Part shown: piece after piece, positions 1 to 8,633 of the stretch
Layout: every line of letters begins with the position of its first letter
How positions within the stretch are numbered: position 1 is the stretch's first letter
Assembly (NCBI RefSeq): GCF_900106565.1
Contig: NZ_FNNJ01000004.1
Coordinates: 62,001 to 126,000 of the forward strand
Direction of reading: 5' to 3'
Length of the DNA: 64,000 nucleotides
From: Lutibacter oricola
GTDB lineage: Bacteria; Bacteroidota; Bacteroidia; Flavobacteriales; Flavobacteriaceae
Position numbers and translations under genes: made by a program
The notes under the pieces: model-generated
Databases searched by the model: none
Seen by the model: only the letters and a program-made list of their open reading frames with translations
Told to the model about the DNA's origin: nothing

Positions 1-1316
1 GTTTTAAGTTTGACATGGGACCAACTTGGTATTGGATGCCAGATGTTTTTGAAAAGTTTTTTAAAGATTTTAATAAAAAACCATCTGATTTTTACCAATT
101 AGATAGATTGAAGCCTGCTTATGAAGTTTATTTTGGAAAAAAAGATTCAGTTATTATTGATAATAATCTTGAAGCTATTTATAATGTTTTTGAAAATGAA
201 GAAAAAGGAAGTTCGGTTCACTTAAAAAGATTTTTAAAGTCGGCTAAATTTAATTACAAAGTAGCTATAAATAGTTTGGTGTACAAACCAGGCAATTCAA
301 TATTAGAGTTAATAAACTTAACAACAATATCTAAAATTAATCAGTTTTTTACTTCCATAAGTTCTACTGTTAGAAAAAGAATAAAGAGTAAAAAACTTCA
401 ACAAATATTGGAGTTTCCTGTTTTATTTTTAGGTGCTAAACCTTCTAACACTCCAAGCTTTTATAATTTTATGAATTATGCAGATTTTGGTTTAGGAACA
501 TGGCATCCAAAAGGAGGTATGTACGAAGTAGTTTCGGCATTTGTAAATTTAGCTGTAGAGTTGGGAGTTGATTTTAAAACAAATGAAAATGTTAACGAAA
601 TAGTTGTTGAAAATGGTGTTGTTAAAGGTGTTAAAACTCAAAATGATTTTTATAAAGCTGATGTTGTTATTAGTGGAGCCGATTATCATCATTCTGAAAC
701 TCTGGTTCCTAAAAAATATAGAATGTATTCTGAGAAGTATTGGGATAAGAAAATATTTGCACCATCATCACTATTATTTTATGTTGGTTTTAATAAAAAA
801 TTAATAAACGTTTCGCATCATACTTTATTTTTTGATACAGATTTTGATGTACACGCAAAAGATATTTACGACACGCCAAATTGGCCAAAAGAGCCGCTTT
901 TTTATGCAAGTTTTCCAAGTATAACAGATAACAGTTTTGCCCCTGTTTCTAAAGAAGCGGCTACTTTTTTAATCCCATTAGCTCCAGATTTAGACGATAC
1001 ACCTGAAATAAGAGAATATTATTTCAAAAAAATAATTGAGAGAATGGAAAAATTAACCAATCAATCTTTATTTGATAGTGTTATGTTTAAAGAATCTTAT
1101 TGTGTAAAAGATTTTAAAAAGGACTATAACTCCTATAAAGGGAATGCGTATGGTTTGGCAAATACATTGTTTCAAACAGCATTTTTAAGACCAAAAATTA
1201 AAAGTAAAAAGGTGAAAAATTTGTTTTTTACCGGGCAATTAACTGTGCCAGGACCAGGTGTTCCGCCATCTATAATTTCAGGAAAAATTGTTGCAAATGA
1301 AATTCTAAAAATATAA
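1..1316 (+). CDS. crtI: Phytoene desaturase CrtI (5' end outside the window)
   Basis: Flavoprotein that desaturates phytoene to lycopene, the second committed step of carotenoid synthesis, at the membrane. The reading frame is already open at base 3 and reads FKFDMGPTWYWMPDVF, an internal CrtI motif, so the ATG at base 15 is not the real start. The N-terminal FAD-binding GxGxxG region, roughly the first 50-60 residues, lies before the window. The C-terminal signature FFTGQLTVPGPGVPPS followed by IISGKIVANEI is intact. crtB starts 31 bp downstream on the same strand, so the two are probably cotranscribed. The family assignment is certain; the exact number of desaturation steps is inferred from the neighbouring lycopene cyclase. 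Confidence 0.95.
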   Translation, partial: FKFDMGPTWYWMPDVFEKFFKDFNKKPSDFYQLDRLKPAYEVYFGKKDSVIIDNNLEAIYNVFENEEKGSSVHLKRFLKSAKFNYKVAINSLVYKPGNSILELINLTTISKINQFFTSISSTVRKRIKSKKLQQILEFPVLFLGAKPSNTPSFYNFMNYADFGLGTWHPKGGMYEVVSAFVNLAVELGVDFKTNENVNEIVVENGVVKGVKTQNDFYKADVVISGADYHHSETLVPKKYRMYSEKYWDKKIFAPSSLLFYVGFNKKLINVSHHTLFFDTDFDVHAKDIYDTPNWPKEPLFYASFPSITDNSFAPVSKEAATFLIPLAPDLDDTPEIREYYFKKIIERMEKLTNQSLFDSVMFKESYCVKDFKKDYNSYKGNAYGLANTLFQTAFLRPKIKSKKVKNLFFTGQLTVPGPGVPPSIISGKIVANEILKI

Positions 1317-1347
1317 AAACTACCAACTACTAACTAAAAAATATATT

Positions 1348-2187
1348 ATGAAACAATTATTTGATACTACTGCATATAAATGCAGTAGGGAAGTGACAAA
1401 AGGTTACAGTACATCTTTTTCTTTGGCTGTAAAAATGCTTTCACCAAAAATTAGAATGGCAATTCATAGCATTTATGCATTTGTTCGTTTTGCTGATGAG
1501 ATTGTAGATTCTTTTCATGACTTTAAAAAGGAAGAATTACTTGAAAAATTTAAAAATGAATATTATGTAGCTTATGAGCAGGGAATTAGTCTAAATCCAA
1601 TATTGAATAGTTTTCAACAAACGGTTAAAAAATATGATATTGACGATTCTTTAATTCAATCTTTTTTATTGAGTATGAAAGCTGATTTGGGCAAATTAAC
1701 GTATAACTCTCAAGAAGAGTATGAACAATACATTTATGGTTCTGCTGATGTTGTTGGTTTAATGTGTTTAAAAGTATTTGTAAATGGAGACTCTAAAAAG
1801 TATAATGAATTAAAGTACTCAGCGATGAAATTAGGCTCAGCTTTTCAAAAAGTGAATTTTTTAAGAGATTTAAAAGACGATATTGAAGTTTTAAATAGAT
1901 CGTATTTTCCTAATGTAAATTTTAATCAATTAACTAAAAAAAATAAAGAAGATATTATTAGTGATATTGAGCAAGATTTTGATGAAGCTTTTAAAGGGAT
2001 AAAAAGGCTGCCAATTGAAGCGAAATTTGGAGTTTATACAGCTTATGTTTATTACAAAAGATTATTAAATAAATTAAAAAGAACACCTTCAAAAGATATA
2101 TTAAACGTGAGAGTTAGAGTTTCTAATCCTATGAAAATAGGGTTGTTAGCGAGATCTTTTGTAGCTTTTAAATTAAATTTGTTATAA
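1348..2187 (+). CDS. crtB: Phytoene synthase CrtB
   Basis: Condenses two geranylgeranyl diphosphates into phytoene, the entry step of the carotenoid pathway. At 279 aa it has the usual bacterial length. It carries both aspartate-rich substrate-Mg sites of the squalene/phytoene synthase family: DEIVD at residues 50-54 and QKVNFLRDLKDD at about 164-175. The stop codon overlaps the start of the next gene by one base (TAATG), which indicates translational coupling within the crt operon. It sits directly downstream of crtI, the conserved order in flavobacterial zeaxanthin clusters. Confidence 0.96.
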   Translation: MKQLFDTTAYKCSREVTKGYSTSFSLAVKMLSPKIRMAIHSIYAFVRFADEIVDSFHDFKKEELLEKFKNEYYVAYEQGISLNPILNSFQQTVKKYDIDDSLIQSFLLSMKADLGKLTYNSQEEYEQYIYGSADVVGLMCLKVFVNGDSKKYNELKYSAMKLGSAFQKVNFLRDLKDDIEVLNRSYFPNVNFNQLTKKNKEDIISDIEQDFDEAFKGIKRLPIEAKFGVYTAYVYYKRLLNKLKRTPSKDILNVRVRVSNPMKIGLLARSFVAFKLNLL

Positions 2188-2657
2188 TGAGGTTTTTAAT
2201 AATATGCTTTTTACTTATTGGTTCTCAATGTTTTTCTGCTCCAATTTTGGAAGAAATTCGTTCTAAATTTCCTTTTATTGAAAATAAAGAACAAGCAGAG
2301 AGTTATATTAAACAATTAGAGAATACAAAAGATTTGAGCTCACAAGCTTATTTAGCCGCTATGTATTTTTTTAAATCTAAGTATGTAAAGTTCCCAACAA
2401 CAAAATTTAAGTATTTCAAAAAGGGTAAAGAATTATTAGAAAATTTAATTTTAAATAATCCGTTAAATGCAGAATTAAGGTATATTAGGTATATCTTTCA
2501 ACATCAAATACCTAAGTTTTTAGGTTATTATTCGGCTAAATCTAATGATTTTGAAGTTATTATAAATTCTAATTTCTTGAAAAAAAAGCATTTAAATAAC
2601 TTGTTAGAGTTACGGCAAATTTCTGAAGAGCATAAACAAAAACTTCTCCAATTATGA
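2187..2657 (+). CDS. Small exported protein of unknown function inside the carotenoid operon
   Basis: 156 aa with a clear N-terminal signal peptide (MRFLIICFLLIGSQCFSA) and a helical, lysine-rich mature part; the register of leucines and alanines suggests TPR-like helical hairpins. I do not recognise a catalytic motif. The start overlaps the crtB stop by 1 bp and the stop overlaps the crtZ start by 4 bp, so it is translated as part of the operon and presumably acts with the pathway. An export signal on a gene between two carotenoid enzymes suggests a periplasmic or envelope role, for example handling of pigment or membrane organisation; that is inference only. Confidence 0.8.
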   Translation: MRFLIICFLLIGSQCFSAPILEEIRSKFPFIENKEQAESYIKQLENTKDLSSQAYLAAMYFFKSKYVKFPTTKFKYFKKGKELLENLILNNPLNAELRYIRYIFQHQIPKFLGYYSAKSNDFEVIINSNFLKKKHLNNLLELRQISEEHKQKLLQL

Positions 2658-3097
2658 TGTTATTTTTAGTAGTAACCATATTAACTTTTGTATTAATGGA
2701 ATGCGTAACATGGTTAACGCATAAATATGTAATGCACGGATTTATGTGGTATTTTCATGAAGATCATCATCAACCAAGATATAATCATGTTTTTGAAAGG
2801 AATGATGTGTTTTTTATAATTTTTGCAATACCAAGTATTTTACTTTTTTATTTTGGGCTTGAAGGTGGTTTAAACTACAGGTTTTTTATAGGTTTAGGAA
2901 TTTTGTTCTACGGAATAGCTTACTTTTTAATACATGATGTTTTAATTCATCAGCGTTTTAAATGGTTCAAAAAAACAAAAAATAAATACCTTGTTTCTTT
3001 AAGAAAAGCGCATAAAGTTCATCATAAACATTTGGGAAAAGAACACGGTGAGTGTTTTGGTATGTTGTGGGTTCCATTAAAATATTTTAAAGTTTGA
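2654..3097 (+). CDS. crtZ: Beta-carotene 3-hydroxylase CrtZ
   Basis: Non-haem di-iron membrane hydroxylase that converts beta-carotene to zeaxanthin. The 147-aa protein has the histidine boxes of the fatty-acid hydroxylase/CrtZ superfamily: HKYVMH at residues 23-28, HEDHH at 35-39, HDVLIH near 94 and HKVHHKH near 120, placed between hydrophobic membrane segments. It overlaps the upstream exported protein by 4 bp and the downstream cyclase by 4 bp (TTGA). With crtI, crtB and the cyclase it completes a pathway to zeaxanthin; no ketolase gene is visible here. Confidence 0.95.
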   Translation: MMLFLVVTILTFVLMECVTWLTHKYVMHGFMWYFHEDHHQPRYNHVFERNDVFFIIFAIPSILLFYFGLEGGLNYRFFIGLGILFYGIAYFLIHDVLIHQRFKWFKKTKNKYLVSLRKAHKVHHKHLGKEHGECFGMLWVPLKYFKV

Positions 3098-3789
3098 AAT
3101 CCTTATATTTAATTATAAATATTGCCTCTTTTATAATTCCGTTCTTGTATAGTTTTGAAAAAAAAATGAACTATATAAAGTACTGGAAAATTGTTTTTTT
3201 AGCAATTTTTATTACTGCAATACCTTTTTTAATTTGGGATATTTACTTTACCAAAATGAAAGTTTGGGGCTTTAATTTAGATTATTATTTAGGTATTGAA
3301 ATATTTAAATTGCCATTAGAAGAAATCTTGTTTTTCTTTTGTATTCCTTACGCAAGTATATTTACGCATTATGCTTTATTTTATTTTTTTCCGAAGTTAA
3401 AATTGTCTAAAAAAATTACTTTGGTTATAACAATATTGTTGCTCTTAATTTCAATTTTTATACTAATTTTTGTTAATTTTAAGTGGTATACATTTATTGT
3501 TTTTAGCGTTTTTGCCAGTTTATTAATTTTATCATTCTTTAGAGAAGAAAACTATTTATCTCAATTCTACATTTCATTTATACTTATTTTAATTCCATTT
3601 TTTTTAGTAAACGGGTTGTTAACAGGTAGTTTTATAGCTAATGAGGTTGTGTGGTATAATAATGATGAAAATTTAGGCTTTCGGTTAGCAACTATTCCTA
3701 TAGAAGATGTTTTTTATGCGTTTTCTATGTTATACCCAACACTATTTTTAATTGAAAAATTTAAAACAAAATTTGGTTATGAAAAGTAA
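3094..3789 (+). CDS. Membrane lycopene cyclase, fused CrtYc-CrtYd type
   Basis: Cyclises both ends of lycopene to beta-carotene. 231 aa, about seven hydrophobic segments, with two homologous halves, each carrying the catalytic acidic motif of the heterodimeric CrtYc/CrtYd family: PLEEI near residue 74 and PIEDV near residue 200. It is therefore the single-chain fused form, unrelated to the flavin-dependent CrtY. The start is TTG, overlapping the crtZ stop as TTGA; no better start lies nearby. The gene order after crtZ fits a biosynthetic role directly before hydroxylation. It overlaps the photolyase start by 11 bp. Confidence 0.93.
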   Translation: MKSLYLIINIASFIIPFLYSFEKKMNYIKYWKIVFLAIFITAIPFLIWDIYFTKMKVWGFNLDYYLGIEIFKLPLEEILFFFCIPYASIFTHYALFYFFPKLKLSKKITLVITILLLLISIFILIFVNFKWYTFIVFSVFASLLILSFFREENYLSQFYISFILILIPFFLVNGLLTGSFIANEVVWYNNDENLGFRLATIPIEDVFYAFSMLYPTLFLIEKFKTKFGYEK

Positions 3790-5065
3790 ATTTGAAATTG
3801 CTGTTTTTTGGTTTAGAAGAGATTTAAGACTGCACGATAACACAGCATTGTTTTATGCGTTAAACTCTGGTTGTAAAGTGCTACCAATTTTTATTTTTGA
3901 TGAAGCTATTTTAAATGAATTGCCAAAAAATGATGCAAGAGCAAGCTTTATTCATCAAACATTAAACACGATACATATAGATTTAACTGAAAATAAATCT
4001 TCATTATATATAAAAAAAGGAAATGTAAAAAAAGTATGGCAAGAGCTTTTGAATGAATATAATATTAAAAAAGTTTTTTTTAATAAAGATTATGAGCCTT
4101 ATGCTTTAAAAAGAGATACTGAAATTTCTAATTTTTTAATTGAAAATAATATTGAAGTAAGCTCTTATAAAGATCAAGTAATTTTTGAATCTGGTGAAAT
4201 TTTAAAAGCTGATGGTAAACCATATACAGTTTATACGCCATATAAAAATAAATGGTGGAATTTGTATAATTCAAAAGAGCTTAAATTATTTCCTTCAGAA
4301 AACTTTAAAAATAACTTTGTAGAATTATCAATTAAGTTTCCTTCGTTAGGTGAAATTGATTTTATTGAAAGTTCTATAAAAGTTAAGAAAATTAATAGGA
4401 GTTCAATATTGGATTATGAGAAATTTAGAGATTTTCCTACGAGTGAAACATCAAATACATCTGTTTACTTAAGGTTTGGGTTAATAAGTGTACGAAAGCT
4501 TTTTAAGTATGCGCAAATTAAAAATGAAACTTATTGTAACGAGCTTATTTGGAGAGAATTTTTTATGCAAATCTTGCATCAGTTTCCAAAAGTTGTAAAT
4601 GAAAATTTTAAACCAAAGTACAATTTTATTCCTTGGAGAAATAATGAAGAAGAATTTAAAAAGTGGTGCGAAGGAAATACAGGATACCCAATTGTTGATG
4701 CTGGTATGCGAGAGTTAAACCAAACAGGTTATATGCATAATAGAGTTAGAATGGTTGTTGCTAGTTTTTTAAATAAACATTTATTAATTGATTGGCGTTG
4801 GGGTGAAGCTTATTTTGCAGAAAAATTATTAGATTACGATCTAGCTGCAAATAACGGGAATTGGCAATGGGCAGCAGGAACTGGTTGTGATTCAGCTCCA
4901 TATTTTAGAGTTTTTAATCCAACTACACAGCAGCACAAATTTGACCCAGATTTTAAATATATCAAAAAGTGGAATCCAAATTATAAAGATATTCCCGAAA
5001 TTGTAGAGCATAAATTTGCGCGTTTAAGGTATTTAGAAGTTGTTAAAGCTTCATTTGTGCAGTAA
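3779..5065 (+). CDS. Deoxyribodipyrimidine photolyase / cryptochrome family protein
   Basis: FAD-dependent blue-light enzyme expected to repair cyclobutane pyrimidine dimers. I chose the ATG at 3779 (MKSKFEIAVFWFRRDLRLHD) over an earlier in-frame ATG at 3752 because the photolyase alpha/beta antenna domain begins at FWFRRDLRLHDNT. The FAD-binding helical domain ends with NNGNWQWAAGTGCDSAPYFR around residue 357, the class I photolyase signature. Length is about 428 aa. It overlaps the lycopene cyclase by 11 bp, so pigment and DNA photorepair are translationally linked. It converges with the next gene at a 2-bp gap without an evident terminator. A cryptochrome-like signalling role cannot be excluded. 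Confidence 0.93.
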   Translation: MKSKFEIAVFWFRRDLRLHDNTALFYALNSGCKVLPIFIFDEAILNELPKNDARASFIHQTLNTIHIDLTENKSSLYIKKGNVKKVWQELLNEYNIKKVFFNKDYEPYALKRDTEISNFLIENNIEVSSYKDQVIFESGEILKADGKPYTVYTPYKNKWWNLYNSKELKLFPSENFKNNFVELSIKFPSLGEIDFIESSIKVKKINRSSILDYEKFRDFPTSETSNTSVYLRFGLISVRKLFKYAQIKNETYCNELIWREFFMQILHQFPKVVNENFKPKYNFIPWRNNEEEFKKWCEGNTGYPIVDAGMRELNQTGYMHNRVRMVVASFLNKHLLIDWRWGEAYFAEKLLDYDLAANNGNWQWAAGTGCDSAPYFRVFNPTTQQHKFDPDFKYIKKWNPNYKDIPEIVEHKFARLRYLEVVKASFVQ

Positions 5066-5067
5066 GT

Positions 5068-6483
5068 TTATACCAACTTAGAAATCATTCCATTAAATAC
5101 AAACCAATGAAATGGTGTTACAGCGTACCAATAAAATCTTCCGGCAACGCCTTGAGGTCTAAAAGTAGCTGTTTGGTGCAATGTATTATTTTCTATTTTA
5201 AATTCTAGCCAAGCTTCACCAGGAAGTTTCATTTCGGCATAAAGTAATAGTTTTTTAGCTTCTTTATTAGCATAAATAACGCGCCAAAAATCTAAAGAAT
5301 CTCCATTATTTAATTGCGTTGGGTGTGTACGGCCTCTTCTTAAACCAGTTCCACCAAAAAACTTGTCTATATAGCCTCGTAATTTCCATAAAAACGTTCC
5401 GTAGTACCATCCGTTTTCTCCTCCAATTGACCATATTTTGTCTAAGCTAGTATTTACATCATTTAATTTTCGTTGTTTTTTATCTGTAAAACAGCCATAA
5501 GTTGGTACGTTAATGTGTTTATGTAAATCACTTTTTAGCGCGCTACTTATAAATGAATCTTTCCAGCTAGAAACAATACTATTTTGTTCAATTTTAACGA
5601 ATGCATTTTTTACAGCATTTTTATAAGAAATTGGTTTTATATTAAGTAAGGTATTAATGTTACTCTTTTTTCCAATAATTTCAATACCCATACTGTTTAC
5701 TAATGAGGCTGCTAATTTATAAGAGGTAGATGTTACAAAATATAACCAATATGACGAAAGTTTAGGTGTCATTATTGGTAATGTAATAATTCGTCTTTTT
5801 AAACCTCTTATTTGTGCAAATTCTAAAAGCATTTGTTTGTAAGTTAAAATTTCTGGTCCAAAAATATCAAATGATTTATTGTAAAGATTTTCGTTTCCTT
5901 TTGCTTTTTCTAAAAAAGACAATACATCTCTAATAGCAATTGGTTGCGTTTTAGTATTTAACCATTTTGGAGTTGCCATAATTGGAAGTTTTTCAACTAA
6001 GTCTCTTATTATTTCAAATGAAGAGCTACCCGAGCCAACAATAACACCTGCCTTAAATGTTGTTAATGCATATTTTTCTGAAATTAATGTAGTTTCAACA
6101 TTTTTTCGAGAAAGCAGGTGTTTTGATAGCTTCGTGTCATTAGTAATGCCGCTTAAGTAAATAACTTGTTTTGCTGAAGTATTTTCTATATATGTTTTAA
6201 AATTTAAAGCACATTGTTGTTCAAGAATATGAAATTCTGAAGAAGAATTAGACATAGAATGTATTAGGTAGTATACAACATCTATATTTTCAGGAATATT
6301 AATTAATGTGTTTGGTTTTAAAAAATCGACTTCAGCAAAACTTACGTTTTTATCATTTTTAAAACCAATTGGAGCTCTATTTTTATCTCGTACAGCGCAA
6401 ACAACGCTGTTACCTTCATTTAATAATAAAGGAATTAAGCGTTTGCCAATGTAACCTGTTGCGCCTGTAACTAAGATTTTCAT
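5068..6483 (-). CDS. NAD(P)-binding SDR-family protein with C-terminal DUF2867 (YbjT-like)
   Basis: 471 aa. The N-terminal Rossmann fold starts with VTGATGYIGKRLIPLLL (TGxxGxxG dinucleotide site, residues 6-13), as in atypical extended SDR proteins. The C-terminal part, including LRRGRTHPTQLNNGDSLDFW and WYAVTPFHWFVFNGM, is of the DUF2867 type found with YbjT-like proteins. The substrate is unknown. It is the last gene of a three-gene minus-strand operon: the kinase-like gene ends 1 base upstream. Its position next to carotenoid and photolyase genes suggests a role in the light or redox response, which is inference from context. Confidence 0.85.
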   Translation of the reverse strand: MKILVTGATGYIGKRLIPLLLNEGNSVVCAVRDKNRAPIGFKNDKNVSFAEVDFLKPNTLINIPENIDVVYYLIHSMSNSSSEFHILEQQCALNFKTYIENTSAKQVIYLSGITNDTKLSKHLLSRKNVETTLISEKYALTTFKAGVIVGSGSSSFEIIRDLVEKLPIMATPKWLNTKTQPIAIRDVLSFLEKAKGNENLYNKSFDIFGPEILTYKQMLLEFAQIRGLKRRIITLPIMTPKLSSYWLYFVTSTSYKLAASLVNSMGIEIIGKKSNINTLLNIKPISYKNAVKNAFVKIEQNSIVSSWKDSFISSALKSDLHKHINVPTYGCFTDKKQRKLNDVNTSLDKIWSIGGENGWYYGTFLWKLRGYIDKFFGGTGLRRGRTHPTQLNNGDSLDFWRVIYANKEAKKLLLYAEMKLPGEAWLEFKIENNTLHQTATFRPQGVAGRFYWYAVTPFHWFVFNGMISKLV

Positions 6484-6484
6484 T

Positions 6485-7798
6485 TTATAAATTTTTATAA
6501 TTATTTATTTTAACCTGGTCAGCTTTTAAATCGAACATTAAATTGTAAAGTCCAAAAAAAGTTCTATTAATATATATAAAATGTTTAGAACCTCTATTAC
6601 CATTCATTTTTTTTAGTTCAGTGCTTTTAGAATAGCGCTCTCCAAGTTCTGCAATTTTATTAAAGAACTTAGGGTCAGAAAAATCGAATGTTTCCTTATG
6701 AAAAGGCTGTGTAAATAAACTTAACATATCGTGAAACATAGCTGTGAAAAAAGCTAATTCTTCAGGAGAATCATCGTCTCTTAATATTTCTAATTCAATT
6801 AATTTATTCAGAAATATTTCAGGATTATTAATATTTTCCTTTTTGGCCAATTCAAAATAAGGAATGTGAAATTCATTTGGAATTACCTTCATACAACCAA
6901 AATCTAAAGCTATTAGATCTGCATTTTCTGAAATTAAAAAATTTCCAGGATGCGGATCTGCATGTACTTTTTTTAATGTGTGTATTTGGTACATGTAAAA
7001 ATCCCACAAAGCTTGGCCTAATTTATTAGACTTTTTTGCGCTAGTATTATACGCTGTAAATTCCGATAGATGTTCGCCATTCATCCAATCCATAGTTATA
7101 ATTCTTTCCGAAGAAAATTCTGAATAATATTTAGGGAAATATAAATTAGGAATGTGTTTACAAGCTGCTGAAATTTCTTTACTCTGTTTAATTTCAATTA
7201 AATAGTTGGTTTCTTCAATAAGTTTATCTTCAACCTCTTTAAAATATTTATCAGAATCTTTACCTTTAATATTAAACATACTAATGGCAATTGGCTTAAC
7301 CAATGTTAAATCGCTTGATATACTGTTGGCAATACCGGGATATTGAATTTTAACGGCTAAATATTTGCCGTTCTTTTCTGCTTTATGTACTTGCCCAATA
7401 CTTGCTGCATTTACCGAATTAGCATTAAATTTGTCAAATATTTCACTAGGAGCTTTGCCAAAATACTTTTTGAATGTTTTAACTACTAGGGGAGCAGACA
7501 AAGGAGGAACGGAAAATTGAGATAACGAAAATTTTTCTACATAAGCTTGTGGTAAAACACTTTTTTCCATACTTAACATTTGCGCCACTTTTAAGGCACT
7601 TCCTTTTAAGTTTTTTAAGCCGTCATAAATATCTTCAGCATTGTTTTTGTTTAATTTTTCTTTAGCTTCATCTTCAGGACTTATTAATTTGTCTCCGTAA
7701 TATTTTAAATAGTTTATACCAACTTTAGCGCCAGTTTGCATAAGTTTAGATGCTCTATGTATTTTTGAAATAGGGATTGTATCTATAGTTTTTAGCAT
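6485..7798 (-). CDS. ABC1/AarF/UbiB family kinase-like protein
   Basis: 437 aa atypical protein-kinase-like protein. The nucleotide-binding loop is AASIGQVHKA with the lysine in YLAVKIQYPG; the catalytic region has HADPHPGNFL and the metal-binding LDFGCMK. The N-terminal family hallmark KxGQ reads KVAQ (in GSALKVAQMLS), so the glycine is replaced by alanine. Relatives support quinone or isoprenoid-lipid metabolism. Here the protein lies between a TetR-like regulator (8 bp upstream) and an SDR protein (1 bp downstream), next to carotenoid genes, which suggests a prenyl-lipid or membrane redox function. The biochemical target is unknown. Confidence 0.9.
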   Translation of the reverse strand: MLKTIDTIPISKIHRASKLMQTGAKVGINYLKYYGDKLISPEDEAKEKLNKNNAEDIYDGLKNLKGSALKVAQMLSMEKSVLPQAYVEKFSLSQFSVPPLSAPLVVKTFKKYFGKAPSEIFDKFNANSVNAASIGQVHKAEKNGKYLAVKIQYPGIANSISSDLTLVKPIAISMFNIKGKDSDKYFKEVEDKLIEETNYLIEIKQSKEISAACKHIPNLYFPKYYSEFSSERIITMDWMNGEHLSEFTAYNTSAKKSNKLGQALWDFYMYQIHTLKKVHADPHPGNFLISENADLIALDFGCMKVIPNEFHIPYFELAKKENINNPEIFLNKLIELEILRDDDSPEELAFFTAMFHDMLSLFTQPFHKETFDFSDPKFFNKIAELGERYSKSTELKKMNGNRGSKHFIYINRTFFGLYNLMFDLKADQVKINNYKNL

Positions 7799-7806
7799 AA
7801 TTATTT

Positions 7807-8463
7807 TTAGTTTATGTTCATTTTTTCTTTATATAAAAATTTACCCAAATCAATAATACTCTTTAATGGAGTTGAGTTAATTAAATCGAAACTAGTATTT
7901 ACAGATTTTTCAATAAAAACATCGGTCTTTTCAAAAGAAGTAGAGGAGTCATTAATCCAAAATTTTAGAGTTACTAGTAATTGAATCCAAGCAGTTTCTT
8001 TAATGCTTTTTTGTTGAATTTGTTCAATGTTCTTTTGTTTAAAATCAATAGTTTCTATTTCAAGAGAGTCTATATAGGTAGCAAAGCTTGTTCTAAGTGT
8101 AGATAAAGAATTAAGTTTGCTAAAGTCTAAATTGTTAGTGTCTAAAGTTGAAATAATAAAACTTCTATTTGAAGTTAAAATTTCAAAAAAAGTATAATAA
8201 AAACTCAATAATTTATTGCGCGCATCAAAAGTTTGGTAATCTTTACTTTTTTCCAAAACACCTATTGCATTTTCAAAGAAAACATTAAAAATAGATTTTT
8301 CAATTGCTTCAAAAGAGGCGAAAAATTGATAAAATGTAGCTTCTTCAAATTTGTTGTTTTTTGCAAAGGAAAAAACGCTTGTAGGTTTTGAGTTGTGTTC
8401 TAAAATATAGCTCATATATAGAGATATAATTTTCATTGCATTTATTTCTTTATTTTTTGACAT
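7807..8463 (-). CDS. TetR-like transcriptional regulator
   Basis: About 218 aa when started at the ATG at 8463 (MSKNKEINAMKIISLY); the open frame extends 13 codons further upstream into AT-rich sequence without the family's pattern. The N-terminal 50 residues, including SVFSFAKNNKFEEATFYQFF, fit a TetR helix-turn-helix, and the remainder is an all-helical ligand or dimerisation domain. It heads the operon with the ABC1 kinase and SDR genes. An inverted repeat (TTGTTTAAT / ATTAAACAA) at 8471-8502 directly before the start is a candidate autoregulatory operator. The ligand is unknown. It diverges from the pterin/folate operon, so it may control both. Confidence 0.8.
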   Translation of the reverse strand: MSKNKEINAMKIISLYMSYILEHNSKPTSVFSFAKNNKFEEATFYQFFASFEAIEKSIFNVFFENAIGVLEKSKDYQTFDARNKLLSFYYTFFEILTSNRSFIISTLDTNNLDFSKLNSLSTLRTSFATYIDSLEIETIDFKQKNIEQIQQKSIKETAWIQLLVTLKFWINDSSTSFEKTDVFIEKSVNTSFDLINSTPLKSIIDLGKFLYKEKMNIN

Positions 8464-8470
8464 AATTAAA

Positions 8471-8502
8471 TTGTTTAATATAAATATATATAAATTAAAC
8501 AA
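8471..8502. promoter_or_regulatory. Inverted repeat before the TetR-like gene, candidate operator
   Basis: Perfect 9-bp arms TTGTTTAAT (8471-8479) and ATTAAACAA (8494-8502) separated by 14 bp of A/T. It lies 7 bp upstream of the regulator's ATG, in the divergent region shared with the PTPS-folE operon. The size fits a TetR-type operator. The sequence is very AT-rich, so chance is possible. Confidence 0.4.
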
Positions 8503-8578
8503 AAAATAAAATTACAAACCCTGTTAAGTTATATTTAAAATCTATGAACTTATAAATTTAAACTATATGTTATTTCAT

Positions 8579-8607
8579 TTTGGTTTAAATTTTATTGTTT
8601 AACTTTG
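8579..8607 (+). promoter_or_regulatory. Bacteroidetes-type promoter of the PTPS-folE operon
   Basis: TTTG at 8579-8582, a 17-bp spacer, then TAACTTTG at 8600-8607, an exact TAnnTTTG -7 box. Transcription would start near 8613, downstream of the TTG at 8595, which supports the TTG at 8634 as the PTPS start. Confidence 0.6.
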
Positions 8608-8633
8608 CGTTTATAAAATTAAACACAATAAAA

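Noticed and set aside
604-804. Open reading frame of 66 codons inside crtI in another frame
   Set aside because: It lies entirely within an intact conserved gene; the peptide is low-complexity and has no signature.
3752-3778. Earlier start of the photolyase gene
   Set aside because: Residues before the ATG at 3779 lie in the cyclase gene and are not of the photolyase pattern.
8595-8633. Earlier TTG start for the PTPS gene
   Set aside because: It lies upstream of the predicted transcription start and the added residues are not conserved in the family.
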